Shown here: positions 1 through 8,166 of the stretch, in pieces
How positions within the stretch are numbered: position 1 is the first letter of the stretch
How the letters are laid out: each line of letters starts with the position of its first letter
Assembly: GCF_028737255.1 (NCBI RefSeq)
Contig: NZ_JAQZAN010000001.1
Location: 248,001 to 312,000, forward strand
Direction of reading: 5' to 3'
DNA from: Actinomycetospora straminea
GTDB taxonomy: Bacteria > Actinomycetota > Actinomycetes > Mycobacteriales > Pseudonocardiaceae
DNA length: 64,000 bases
Translations under genes and position numbers: made by a program
Notes under the pieces: model-generated
Seen by the model: the letters and a program-made list of their open reading frames with translations, nothing else
Database searches by the model: none
What the model was told of the DNA's origin: nothing

Positions 1-740
1 CGCTCGCGGTCGACCACACCGTCGTCGTCACCGACCTGCGCGGCTACGGCGCCAGCGGCGTCGGGACCTCCGGCGACCACTCCATGCGCGCCCTCGCCGC
101 CGAGCAGCTCGCCGTGGTGCGGGCCCTGGGCCACGAGCGCTTCGCCGTCGCCGGCCACGACCGCGGCGCCCGCTGCGCCTACCGGATGGCCCTCGACCAC
201 CCCGACCACGTCCGCCGCCTCGCCGTCCTCGACGTCGTCCCGACCGCCGAGGCCTTCGCCCGCGCCGACCGCGAGTTCGCGCTGGGCTACTGGGTCTGGT
301 CGCTGCTCGCCGCGCCGACGCCGGTGCCCGAACAGCTCGTGCTCGGGGCGCCGGCGACGTTCGTCGACCACCTGCTCGACAGCTGGTCCGACGACCCGTC
401 CGTCTTCACCCCGTGGCTGCGCGAGCGCTACACCGCGACCTTCCGCGACCCCGACCGCGTGCACGCGATCTGCGAGCAGTACCGCGCCGCCGCGACCGCG
501 GACGTCGCGCACGACGAGGCCGACCGCGGCGCCCACCGCCTCCGCTGCCCCGTCCTCGCGCTGTGGAGCGCGACCGGCGCCGTGCACCGCTGGTACGACC
601 CGCTCGCCGTGTGGCGGCAGTGGGCCGACGACGTCCGCGGCGGCCCGCTCGACGCGGGGCACTTCCTGCCCGAGGAGGCGCCGGACGCCGTCGTCGAGGC
701 GTTGCGGGGGTTCTTCGGCGACGGGCGGGCGGTGTCGTGA
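1..740 (+). CDS. alpha/beta hydrolase, haloacetate dehalogenase-like (5' truncated)
   Basis: The reading frame is open from base 3, so the start lies outside the window. The visible part begins LAVDHTVVVTDLRGYGASG, the usual strand-turn before the nucleophile elbow. The elbow reads GHDRGAR, placing an Asp at the nucleophile position as in haloacetate/fluoroacetate dehalogenases and epoxide hydrolases, and the following RMALDHP is typical of that subfamily. The likely catalytic His is in AGHFLPEEAP near the C-terminus. By family it would be a soluble hydrolase using an Asp-His dyad with a second acid. Substrate cannot be read from sequence, and dehalogenase activity is inferred from the elbow only. 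Confidence 0.85.
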   Translation, partial: LAVDHTVVVTDLRGYGASGVGTSGDHSMRALAAEQLAVVRALGHERFAVAGHDRGARCAYRMALDHPDHVRRLAVLDVVPTAEAFARADREFALGYWVWSLLAAPTPVPEQLVLGAPATFVDHLLDSWSDDPSVFTPWLRERYTATFRDPDRVHAICEQYRAAATADVAHDEADRGAHRLRCPVLALWSATGAVHRWYDPLAVWRQWADDVRGGPLDAGHFLPEEAPDAVVEALRGFFGDGRAVS

Positions 741-780
741 GCGTCGCGACGGCGGACGCCCGGCTCCGGACCGGAGCACC

Positions 781-1776
781 TCACCCCGCGGGCGTCGGCC
801 GCACCCCGACCCGCGCGGACGAGGGGCTCCACGGTCGTGCCGGGAGCCCGGCCGGGCGACCGAGCGCGTCCGCGAGCAGGACGACCGCGCCGGGCAGGCA
901 CGCGATCAGCGCCAGCACGCCGTAGACGACGGCCGTCGCGAGCCCCTGGGCGGCGTCGAGGCCGACCGCGGCGAACGCGACGGCGGCGGCCGCCTCGCGC
1001 GGGCCCCAGCCGCCGACGGTCAGCGGCACCGCCATCGCGAGCAGCGCGACGGTGACCAGCGGCAGCAGCTGCCCCAGCGACACGCCGACCCCGGCGACGC
1101 GGGCGGCGAGCACGAACAGCGCGAGCAGCCCGCCGAGCGCGACGAGCGAGCACAGCAGCACCGGCGGGCCGGTCCGCACCCGAGCGAGCCCCTCGCGGAC
1201 GTCCCGGCCGGCGCTCGCCAGCGCGACCCGGACCCGGGCGGCACGCCGCGCGTGGCGAACCCACAGGCCCGCGACCAGCACGGCGACGCCCAGCCCGCCG
1301 GCGACCACGCCGAGACCCGGACCGACGAGCGCGTGCAGCAGGGCCGGGCTCGCGACCAGCACGACGACGCCGACCGCGACCACGACCACCTGGCCCGCGA
1401 CCCGCTCGATGACGACGGCCCGCGCGCCGCGGGCATCGCCGGGCCGGTGGTGGCGGACGGCGCGGTGGACGTCGCCGAGGACCCCGGCGGGCAGGAGGGA
1501 GTTGAGGAGGGTCGCGCGGTAGGCGTCGGCGGTGGCCGTGCGCAGGGACAGGTCGAGACCCACGCCGCGGGCGACGACGCACCAGCGCGCGGCGCCGGCG
1601 ACGGTGGTGACGGCGCCGAGGGCGAGGGCGGCGAGGACGGTCGGCGCCGTGATCGCCCCGAGCGCCTCGACGACACCGCCCGCGCCGACGCGGATCGCGA
1701 GCAGGGCCGGCAGGCCGAGGCCGACCAGCAGGCGCAGCAGGAGGCCCAGGGGGACGCGGCGGGCGGGGGCGGTCAT
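781..1776 (-). CDS. lysylphosphatidylglycerol synthase-like transmembrane protein (UPF0104 type)
   Basis: This is a 331-residue protein made almost wholly of hydrophobic helices (about eight), with Arg-rich loops such as WVRHARRAARVRV. The motifs NSLLPAGVLGDVHRA and PLTVGGWGPREAAAA match the conserved parts of the flippase-like membrane domain of LPG synthases; no C-terminal aminoacyl-transfer domain is present. Such stand-alone domains are usually called putative lipid or glycolipid transporters. The ATG at 1776 was chosen because it directly precedes the first helix; upstream sequence in frame is low-complexity Arg/Pro. It follows the methyltransferase and glycosyltransferase genes on the same strand, so a role in handling a glycosylated or methylated lipid is an inference. 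Confidence 0.8.
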   Translation of the reverse strand: MTAPARRVPLGLLLRLLVGLGLPALLAIRVGAGGVVEALGAITAPTVLAALALGAVTTVAGAARWCVVARGVGLDLSLRTATADAYRATLLNSLLPAGVLGDVHRAVRHHRPGDARGARAVVIERVAGQVVVVAVGVVVLVASPALLHALVGPGLGVVAGGLGVAVLVAGLWVRHARRAARVRVALASAGRDVREGLARVRTGPPVLLCSLVALGGLLALFVLAARVAGVGVSLGQLLPLVTVALLAMAVPLTVGGWGPREAAAAVAFAAVGLDAAQGLATAVVYGVLALIACLPGAVVLLADALGRPAGLPARPWSPSSARVGVRPTPAG

Positions 1777-2066
1777 GGCGGGTCCGGTGGTCTCGGGACC
1801 GGAGGGGTCGGGGTGGGCGGAGCCGCCAGTGTTGCCGCTGCCGTCGCGCGGGGTGAGGGTGTTCGCTCTCTTGCCCGCACGGGCCTCGGTGTGCTGGGCG
1901 GGGCGGTCGTCGACGCTGCGTCGCGGGACGGGCACGGCGGGTGGGGCGGACAGGGCAGGCGCGGGGAGCGGCACAGAGGGTCCAGGGGAGCTGGGGAGCG
2001 GGGAGCGTGCGGTGGGGCGTCGGGGGCCGGTGGGGGCCGGCCGAGGCGGGGCTCGAGGGGAGGGCT

Positions 2067-2972
2067 CTAGGGGAGGGCGAGGAGGTCGAGGTGGCCGACG
2101 GTCACCCGCAGCCGGCCCTGCTCGGCGGCCTCGAGGCGGCGGGCGAGGTAGGCGTCGGCGTGGCGCGCGAGGTCGGGGTCCTGCGCGACGGCCGCGGCCA
2201 CCCAGCCCTGCAGCCAGGCGACGACGAGGTCGACGTCGTCGAGCCCGAGGTGCCACGGGCTCGCGCGGGAGCGGATGTGCGCGCCGTGGCGGGCGAAGGC
2301 CTCCTCGGCCACGGTCGGGGCCCGCGGGCCGAGGAGGGCGCGTCCGTCGACGGTGCGCTGCTGGTGGGCGTCGAACGCGGCGGCGATGGCCACGTCGCGG
2401 GGCTCGGCGGGCTCGAGGCGGACCTGCCCGGTGACCGACAGCGTCAGCAGGGCCGCCACGCCGGCGCCGACGCACGCCGCGGCGACGGCGTCGATCTCGT
2501 CGGCGGTGAGCAGGTCGAGCAGCGCGGAGGCGGTGACGAGGTCGACGCCGGCGAGGTCGGCGGCGGTCAGCGTCGTCACGTCGAGCTCGCGGACCTCCGA
2601 GGTGATCGGCGACCCGTCGCGCGCCCGCGGCGGCAGCGAGTCGGCGACGTGGGCGAGCAGGCCGGCGTCACGGTCGGCCAGCACCCAGTGCTGCGGCCCG
2701 GGCAGGCGGGGCGCGAGCCAGCGCGCCATCGACCCGGTGCCGGCGCCGAGGTCGAGGATGCGGCCGGGCGCGGGGTGTCCGGCGCGCAGCTCCTCGACGA
2801 GGTCGACCGCGCGCGCCTCGGCGTCGGCGTTCTCGCGCAGGGCGAGCCAGTCGGCGGCGGCCGGCGCGCCCGGGAGGGCGTGGTCCGGGGTCAGGCCGGC
2901 GGGCTCGCGAGCAGGTCCGCCAGCGCCTGCTCCACCCGTCGCGACGTCTGTGTCCACGTGGTCAGCCTGCAT
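2067..2972 (-). CDS. class I SAM-dependent methyltransferase
   Basis: The Rossmann SAM-binding motif I is RILDLGAGTGSMARWLAP, followed by an acidic loop (VLADRDAG) and a motif II region DVTTLTAADLAGVDLVTAS. The length of about 275-301 residues fits small-molecule methyltransferases. The start is uncertain: the ATG at 2972 and a GTG five codons later both lie inside the 3' end of the upstream glycosyltransferase gene, and conserved sequence begins only around PDHALPGAP. The overlap with the upstream gene implies translational coupling. Substrate is unknown; its partners are a GT4 glycosyltransferase and an LPG-synthase-like membrane protein. Confidence 0.8.
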   Translation of the reverse strand: MQADHVDTDVATGGAGAGGPAREPAGLTPDHALPGAPAAADWLALRENADAEARAVDLVEELRAGHPAPGRILDLGAGTGSMARWLAPRLPGPQHWVLADRDAGLLAHVADSLPPRARDGSPITSEVRELDVTTLTAADLAGVDLVTASALLDLLTADEIDAVAAACVGAGVAALLTLSVTGQVRLEPAEPRDVAIAAAFDAHQQRTVDGRALLGPRAPTVAEEAFARHGAHIRSRASPWHLGLDDVDLVVAWLQGWVAAAVAQDPDLARHADAYLARRLEAAEQGRLRVTVGHLDLLALP

Positions 2973-3889
2973 CGTGGGGATCTCGCTGAGACACGTAACC
3001 CGTCCCGGTGCTGATGATCGGCGAACCAGCGGTGCAGCGTTGCGACGAGTGCGGGTACGTCCTCAGGAGGCGTTAAGACTCCGCCGTTCGCCAGCGTGTC
3101 CGGCAGCCCGCCGACGGCGCTCGCCACGACGGGGATGCCCCGCGCGCGGGCCTCGCTCACCACCATGCCGTACGTCTCGACCCGCGAGGGCGCGACGAGC
3201 AGGTCGGCGGCGTGCCAGATCGCGTCCAGCTCGGCGGCGGTCCGCGGGCCGAGCAGGTGCACCCGGTCGGCGAGACCCTGGCGCGCGATCGCCGCGCGGA
3301 GGTCGGCGACGAAGGCCGGGTCGCGGCCGGTCGGGCCGACGAGGTCGAGCGTCCACGGGCGCTCGCGCAGCGCGGCGAGGGCGTCGACGAGCAGGTCCTG
3401 GCCCTTGGTCGGCGTCACGGCGCCGAGGCAGAGCAGCCGGTGCGCGCCGTCGGTGCCCGCCGCGTGGGGCGCCGGGTCGACACCGGGGACCGCGACGACG
3501 GCCTCGACGCCCTGCTCGGACAGTCGCCGCGCGGTCCAGGGGCTGGTGGCGACGACGGCGCGGGCGGCGCGCAGGACGGCGTGCTCGCCGGCGGAGAGGT
3601 CGGGGTGCTCCTCGTCCAGGGGCAGGTGCACGAGGACCGCGAGCCGGCGGGCGTGCGGGACGACGACGTCCGGGACCCCGCCCGCGACCAGCCCGTCGAC
3701 CAGCACCGCGCCCGCGCCGGCCAGCGCGCCGGCGAGCGCCCGCCGCGCGGCGTCGTCGGGCCGCGGCCAGGCCCCGGCGAGCTGCGCGTCGTGCACCGTC
3801 CGGCCCCGCGCGCGCAGCCCGTCGATGATCCGCGCGTCGTACACGTCCCCGCCGCTGACCAGCGCGGGGTCGGCGACCGGCCGCACCAT
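2891..3889 (-). CDS. glycosyltransferase family 4
   Basis: This is a GT-B fold retaining glycosyltransferase of about 332 residues. The N-terminal domain contains the glycine loop SGGDVYDARI, the central linker LCLGAVTPTKGQDLLVDA is the typical GT4 switch into the nucleotide domain, and the E-x7-E catalytic signature is VETYGMVVSEARARGIP. The reaction is transfer of a sugar from a nucleotide donor to an unknown acceptor. The ATG at 3889 (MVRPVADP) was preferred because it fits where homologues begin; an in-frame ATG at 3940 would place a long palindrome inside the coding region. It leads a minus-strand operon with the methyltransferase and the membrane protein. Confidence 0.85.
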   Translation of the reverse strand: MVRPVADPALVSGGDVYDARIIDGLRARGRTVHDAQLAGAWPRPDDAARRALAGALAGAGAVLVDGLVAGGVPDVVVPHARRLAVLVHLPLDEEHPDLSAGEHAVLRAARAVVATSPWTARRLSEQGVEAVVAVPGVDPAPHAAGTDGAHRLLCLGAVTPTKGQDLLVDALAALRERPWTLDLVGPTGRDPAFVADLRAAIARQGLADRVHLLGPRTAAELDAIWHAADLLVAPSRVETYGMVVSEARARGIPVVASAVGGLPDTLANGGVLTPPEDVPALVATLHRWFADHQHRDGLRVSARSPRCRLTTWTQTSRRVEQALADLLASPPA

Positions 3890-3890
3890 C

Positions 3891-3930
3891 GTGAGCGGTA
3901 TTCCCGGTCCTGACCGGGAATTCCGCTCAC
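3891..3930. repeat. near-perfect 19-bp-arm palindrome between divergent genes
   Basis: The left arm GTGAGCGGTATTCCCGGTC (3891-3909) and the right arm GACCGGGAATTCCGCTCAC (3912-3930) pair at 18 of 19 positions around a two-base centre. It sits immediately before the chosen start of the minus-strand glycosyltransferase and about 25 bp upstream of the -10 box of the plus-strand DinB gene. That position suggests an operator, although its outer GTGAGC/GCTCAC ends resemble the terminator-like palindromes at 11023 and 30036. Confidence 0.8.
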
Positions 3931-3954
3931 GTGGGGGCACGGGTCCAGCATGCC

Positions 3955-3960
3955 TAGGGT
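3955..3960 (+). promoter_or_regulatory. -10 box TAGGGT for a leaderless DinB-family gene
   Basis: TAGGGT ends six bases before the ATG at 3967, the spacing expected when transcription starts at the first base of the start codon. No Shine-Dalgarno sequence is present between the box and the ATG. A similar arrangement (TAGGGT, six bases, GTG) occurs at 17615. Confidence 0.5.
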
Positions 3961-3966
3961 GCGGAC

Positions 3967-4494
3967 ATGGTCGATGCCCTGCCGCCCCTGGCGTCCGAGG
4001 ACCACGCCTGCGCGCCGTGCGGCATGCGCTACGCCGACGTCTCGATCGACGAGGCGTGCGCCCACGTCGCGGCGGTGCCGGCCGCTCTCCGGGAGGCCGT
4101 CCACGAGCTGGAGCCCTCGCTCCGGCACGGCCGGCCGACCGACGACGTGTGGTCGGTGGCCGAGTACGTCTGCCACCTGCGCGACGTCGCCGTCGCCTTC
4201 ACCATCCGGCTCCACCGCGCCCGCACCGAGGACCGCCCCGCCCTCGAGCCCGTGTACAACGACCTGCGGGCCCGCCGCTTCCGCTACGACCGGCACGACG
4301 TGCCCGCGGTCCTGGCCGAACTGGAGATCGTGACCCCGGGCCTGCTCGACGAGGTCGCCCGCTTCCGCGACGGCGACTGGGACCGGACGGTCACCCGCCT
4401 CCCGCACGAGGAGCGCACCGCCCGCTGGCTGCTGCGCCAGGCCGCGCACGAGGGCGTGCACCACGTCGCCGACGTGCGCCGGCGGCTCACCTAG
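3967..4494 (+). CDS. DinB-fold metal-dependent protein (mycothiol transferase-like)
   Basis: The 175-residue four-helix-bundle protein carries three well spaced His sites: WSVAEYVCHLRD, HDVPAVLAEL and the C-terminal AAHEGVHHVADV. These match the metal-binding triad of DinB/MDMPI-like proteins, which in actinobacteria often use mycothiol or another low-molecular thiol as cofactor. The N-terminus has an extra Cys pair (CAPCGMRY). Substrate is unknown. The gene appears leaderless from the -10 box at 3955, and its stop overlaps the stop of the convergent PBP gene by four bases. Confidence 0.8.
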   Translation: MVDALPPLASEDHACAPCGMRYADVSIDEACAHVAAVPAALREAVHELEPSLRHGRPTDDVWSVAEYVCHLRDVAVAFTIRLHRARTEDRPALEPVYNDLRARRFRYDRHDVPAVLAELEIVTPGLLDEVARFRDGDWDRTVTRLPHEERTARWLLRQAAHEGVHHVADVRRRLT

Positions 4495-6803
4495 CCCGGC
4501 GGTCCTGGCGGGGCGGTCACGCGGCCGGTCGAGGCGGTGACCGTGACGGTCTGGCCCTCGACGCCCCCGCCCAGCGGGTCCTCACCGACGACCGTCCCGG
4601 CGGGGGCGCGGCTGTCGACGGTCGCGGTGTCCACCACGAAACCGGCGGCACGCAGGGCCGCGGCCGCCTGGTCGGCGGGCTCGCCGATCACGGCGGGGAT
4701 GGTGGTCAGCCGGCCGCCGGTGACGAACCGCGGGTCGGGAGCCGGGAGCGGCTGGACGGGGCTCGCGCCCAGGATCGGCGTCATCGCCCGGTACCAGGTC
4801 TGCGCCGGGGTCGTGCCGCCGAACAGGTTGCCCGTCCCGCACGAGGTCGGCGGGCTGCCCGTGCAGATCGGGCGGGGCGAGGAGGAGTCGTCGAACGTGA
4901 TGGCCGCCGCCGCGATCGACGGCGTCGCCGCGACGAAGGCTCCGGACTCCGAGGTCTGCGTGGTGCCGGTCTTGGCGGCGGTGGGCCGGTGCCAGCCGGC
5001 CGCGGCCGCGGCGGCCGCGGAGGTGCCGCCGGGCTGGTCGTCCTTCGCCAGCCCGGTCATCTCGGTGTCGGCCAAGGGCCCGGGCACGGCCTGCTCGCAC
5101 GCGGCGCCGTTCACCGGCACCGGCCGGCCGGCCGCGTCGGTGACCGAGGTGATCGGACTGGGCGGGCACCACGTGCCGTGGCTCGCCAGCGTGGCCCCGA
5201 CGTTGGCGAGCTCCAGCGAGCTCGTCGGCGCCACCCCGAGCGTGAACGACGCCTGGTTCTGCGCCTTCACGGTGTCGGCGATCGACGGTTGGCCCGGGCC
5301 GGGCGGCTCGGCGAGCGAGCGCATCCCCAGCCGCACGGCCATGTCCACCACGGGCGCGATGCCGGTCGTCTCCTCGAGCTTGACGAACGCCGTGTTCGGC
5401 GACTGCGCCAGCGCGTCCTGCAGGCTCATCTGCGGCGGGTAGTCGCCGTCGTTCGAGACCACGAAGCCCGGGGTCAGCGGCGAGGCGTAGCCGCTGGCAG
5501 GCACCGGGATGACGGTGTCGATCCCGCCACCCTGGGCGAGGTAGGCCGACGAGGTGAAGATCTTGTAGACGGACCCGGCGCCCAGGTTCTCCGGCGTGCC
5601 GGGCAGGTCGTAGGTGGTCTGCAGCTGCGAGGCGTCGAGCCCGTAGCCCCGGTTGGCGACCATCGCGGTCACCGGGTGCGCGGTCGCGCCCGGCGCGACG
5701 ATCGAGAGCACGTCGGCGACGTGCGACCGGGCCGGCGGCACCTCGGCGTCGACGGCGGCCTTCGCCTGCTCCGTCGCCGCGCGGTCCATGGTCGTCCGGA
5801 CGGTGTAGCCCCCGCGGCGCAGCTCCTCGGCCGAGATGCCGCTGCGGGCGAGGTCCTCGAGGACGTAGGCGCAGAAGAACCCGGCGTCGCCGGCGCCGAG
5901 GCAGCCCTCGGTCAGCCCGTGCAGCGCCGGGTCGACACCGAGCGGCGCCGCGGTGGCGCGGGCGGCCTGATCGGGGGTGATGTCGCCCTGCTCGGCCATC
6001 TGCGTGATCACGACGTTGCGCCGGTCGAGCGCGGCGGCGGGGTGGCGCACGGGGTCGTCCTGGGCCGGGCTCTGCACCATGCCGGCCAGCAGCGCGGCCT
6101 GGGGCACGGTCAGCCGGTCGGCGGTCGTGTCGAAGTACGTGCGCGCCGCGGCCTGCACGCCGAACGCCTGGTTCCCGAACGACACCACGTTGAGGTAGCG
6201 GGTGAGGATCTCGTCCTTGGGCACGGTCCGGTCGAGCCGCTCGGCCACCTCGGCCTCGCGGACCTTCCGGCCCAGGTTCGGCGCGGTGGCGCGCAGCTGC
6301 TCGGCGGGCGTCCGAGCCGCCACGTACTCGTCATCGTTCTTGACGTACTGCTCGGTCAGGGTCGAGGCGCCCTGCGTCGCGCCGCCGCTGGAGTTGTTCA
6401 CCAGCGCCCGCACCACGCCGCGCGCGTCGAGCCCGGACTCGACGAAGAAGCGCCGGTCCTCGATCGCCACGATGGCCGCCTTCATCGCCGTCGAGATCCG
6501 GTCCGACGCGACGACCTGGCGGTCCTGGTCGTAGAGGTAGGCGATCGGCGCGCCGGCGTCGTCGGTGATCGTGGTGACCGACGGCATGTCCCCCGACAGC
6601 ACACCGGGCTGCGTCGCCTCCACCCCACCCATGGCTCGCGCCGCGAGCTGCCCGAGGCCCCCGACGAGGGGGAACACCAGGCCGGCGACGACGACGCCGC
6701 CGATCACCGCGATCGCCAGGAGCCGCACCCCGAGCGTCACCGATCTCCGCACGAGCGGCCATGGTCCCCCGCGCCACCTGAGCAGGGTGTGAACAAAGAT
6801 CAC
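4491..6803 (-). CDS. class A penicillin-binding protein with C-terminal PASTA domain
   Basis: A bifunctional peptidoglycan synthase of 770 residues. A transmembrane helix lies around residues 24-47. The GT51 glycosyltransferase domain follows, with catalytic AIVAIEDRRFF (Glu about 115) and QGASTLTEQYVKN. The transpeptidase domain has the three penicillin-binding signatures SVYK (411-414), SPN (468-470) and KTGTT (611-615). A single PASTA-like domain (about 690-760) precedes a Pro/Gly tail. It would act at the outer membrane face polymerising and crosslinking glycan. The gene is divergent from the L,D-transpeptidase gene with about 125 bp between them, so the two main crosslinking routes may share a control region. 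Confidence 0.95.
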   Translation of the reverse strand: MIFVHTLLRWRGGPWPLVRRSVTLGVRLLAIAVIGGVVVAGLVFPLVGGLGQLAARAMGGVEATQPGVLSGDMPSVTTITDDAGAPIAYLYDQDRQVVASDRISTAMKAAIVAIEDRRFFVESGLDARGVVRALVNNSSGGATQGASTLTEQYVKNDDEYVAARTPAEQLRATAPNLGRKVREAEVAERLDRTVPKDEILTRYLNVVSFGNQAFGVQAAARTYFDTTADRLTVPQAALLAGMVQSPAQDDPVRHPAAALDRRNVVITQMAEQGDITPDQAARATAAPLGVDPALHGLTEGCLGAGDAGFFCAYVLEDLARSGISAEELRRGGYTVRTTMDRAATEQAKAAVDAEVPPARSHVADVLSIVAPGATAHPVTAMVANRGYGLDASQLQTTYDLPGTPENLGAGSVYKIFTSSAYLAQGGGIDTVIPVPASGYASPLTPGFVVSNDGDYPPQMSLQDALAQSPNTAFVKLEETTGIAPVVDMAVRLGMRSLAEPPGPGQPSIADTVKAQNQASFTLGVAPTSSLELANVGATLASHGTWCPPSPITSVTDAAGRPVPVNGAACEQAVPGPLADTEMTGLAKDDQPGGTSAAAAAAAGWHRPTAAKTGTTQTSESGAFVAATPSIAAAAITFDDSSSPRPICTGSPPTSCGTGNLFGGTTPAQTWYRAMTPILGASPVQPLPAPDPRFVTGGRLTTIPAVIGEPADQAAAALRAAGFVVDTATVDSRAPAGTVVGEDPLGGGVEGQTVTVTASTGRVTAPPGPPG

Positions 6804-6928
6804 GCAAAGTCACACCAAGAGCGCGCCACCTCGCCGCCCCCGTCCGGGCGACGACGCGGTTGCGTGCGACCGTGGCCGGGAACGCCGACCGCACCCCGTC
6901 GACACCCCGAACCGACGAGGAGGCACCC

Positions 6929-7471
6929 ATGGTGGGCCGACACCACCGCTCCCCCGCTCCCCGCCACGCCGTGAGCCACACCGTGCGCCACACCGCGAGC
7001 CACACCGCCCGGCGCGCGCTCGCCCCGCTCGCCGCCGCCTCGGTCGCCGTGCTCGCCGCGGCGCCCCTGGCGTCGGCAGCACCGGCCGCACCCGCGGCGC
7101 CCCAGCAGCCCGCCGACCAGCCACCCTGCAGCGACGCCGCCGACGTGTGCGTCGACCTCGGCGAGCAGCGGGCCTGGCTCACCGACGACGGCCGCGCCAC
7201 GTCCGGCCCGATGGCGATCACCTCGGGCTCCGACGAGGACCCGACGCCGACCGGCGAGTTCACGGTGCAGCGCAAGGAGCGCCACCACGTGAGCCGCGAG
7301 TTCGGCCGCGCGCCGATGCCCTACTCGGTGTTCTTCGACGACGAGGGCCGGGCGTTGCACAGCGGCAGCCGGGCGGGCAGCTCGCACGGCTGTGTCCGGC
7401 TCGACAAGGACGACGCGCAGGACGTCTTCGCCGCGCTCGAGCCCGGCGACCGGGTCGAGATCGTCAGGTGA
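6929..7471 (+). CDS. secreted L,D-transpeptidase (YkuD domain)
   Basis: This 180-residue protein has an N-terminal signal (arginine-rich start, hydrophobic stretch [20 protein letters not shown], likely cleavage after the Ala run) and a YkuD catalytic domain. The catalytic signature is [17 protein letters not shown], with the nucleophilic Cys and the His pair. The domain would form 3-3 crosslinks or attach molecules to peptidoglycan. The ATG at 6929 was chosen for the strong GAGGAGG seven bases upstream; an in-frame ATG at 6860 lacks one. The 3' end overlaps the convergent pterin-synthase-like gene by eight bases. Confidence 0.9.
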   Translation: MVGRHHRSPAPRHAVSHTVRHTASHTARRALAPLAAASVAVLAAAPLASAAPAAPAAPQQPADQPPCSDAADVCVDLGEQRAWLTDDGRATSGPMAITSGSDEDPTPTGEFTVQRKERHHVSREFGRAPMPYSVFFDDEGRALHSGSRAGSSHGCVRLDKDDAQDVFAALEPGDRVEIVR

Positions 7472-7865
7472 GCGTCAGCTCGTAGCTCGCCGACGCCACG
7501 TGCGACTCGTGCAGGGTCACCGTGATGCCGGCCAGCCCGCCCGCGTGCGGGCCGAGCCGCCCGTCGCCGACCCGTGTGGCCAGCCGCTGCGCGATCACCT
7601 GCGCCAGGTACTCCGTCGTCGTGTTCACCCCGGCGAGCTCGGGATGGTCGTCGAGGTTGGTGTAGGTGAGGTCGGCCAGGGCGTCGTGCAGCTGCTCGGT
7701 GGCGAGTCCGATGTCGACGACGATGTTGTCGGCGTCGAGCTCGGCCCGCCGGAACGTCGCGTCGACGACGAACGTCGCGCCGTGCAGGGCCTGCGCCGGT
7801 CCGAAGACCGCGCCCCGGAAGCTGTGGGCGATCATGATGTGGTCGCGGACGGTGACGGCGAACAT
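7464..7865 (-). CDS. 6-pyruvoyl/6-carboxy-tetrahydropterin synthase-like protein (T-fold), altered active site
   Basis: The 133-residue protein aligns with the QueD/PTPS family along its length: an N-terminal [10 protein letters not shown] strand, LHGATFVV in place of the canonical HGHNY, VDIGLA, the LDDHPEL...NTTTEYLAQ segment that normally reads LDH..LN...PT.E, and a final [12 protein letters not shown]. Two family hallmarks are missing: the second His of the HGH zinc pair is Ala, and the catalytic Cys expected a few residues before it is absent (FGPAQALHG). It may therefore do chemistry different from QueD. GTP-derived dihydroneopterin triphosphate as substrate is only a family expectation. 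Confidence 0.8.
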   Translation of the reverse strand: MFAVTVRDHIMIAHSFRGAVFGPAQALHGATFVVDATFRRAELDADNIVVDIGLATEQLHDALADLTYTNLDDHPELAGVNTTTEYLAQVIAQRLATRVGDGRLGPHAGGLAGITVTLHESHVASASYELTLT

Positions 7866-7885
7866 GCCGACCATCCTGACGCCCG

Positions 7886-8035
7886 TCAGATCAGGACCAC
7901 CAGCAGGGCGACGGCGAGGCCGAGGCCGAGCACGACGAGGAACAGCTGGACGTCGGCGAGCAGTCGGCCGCGCCAGGAGGTGCCCCGGTCCCGCGCGACC
8001 GGCGGGACGACGGAGGACGGGGTGGTCACGGACAC
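7886..8035 (-). CDS. 49-residue single-pass membrane protein
   Basis: A short gene with GTG start at 8035, preceded by GGGAGAG at suitable spacing, encoding a basic N-terminal half ([14 protein letters not shown]) and one hydrophobic helix [20 protein letters not shown] that ends the protein. Codon third positions are almost all G or C, as in neighbouring genes, which supports real coding. It lies 20 bp upstream of the pterin-synthase-like gene in the same direction, so the two may be cotranscribed. I do not recognise a family. Confidence 0.6.
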   Translation of the reverse strand: MSVTTPSSVVPPVARDRGTSWRGRLLADVQLFLVVLGLGLAVALLVVLI

Positions 8036-8166
8036 GGCGCTCTCCCGAGCTCATCACGAACGGTCACGTCAACGTACGCCAGTAGACAGCACGACCGCCC
8101 GCTCAGCCCAGGCCCGGGTCGCCAAGGTGACACGGTGTGAGGAGCGCGGGGTCGCGTCCGCCGTCC

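Noticed and set aside
3096-6974. 1292-codon open frame antisense to the GT4 and PBP genes
   Set aside because: The PBP signatures on the other strand are complete; the long frame has no recognisable segment and poor codon bias.
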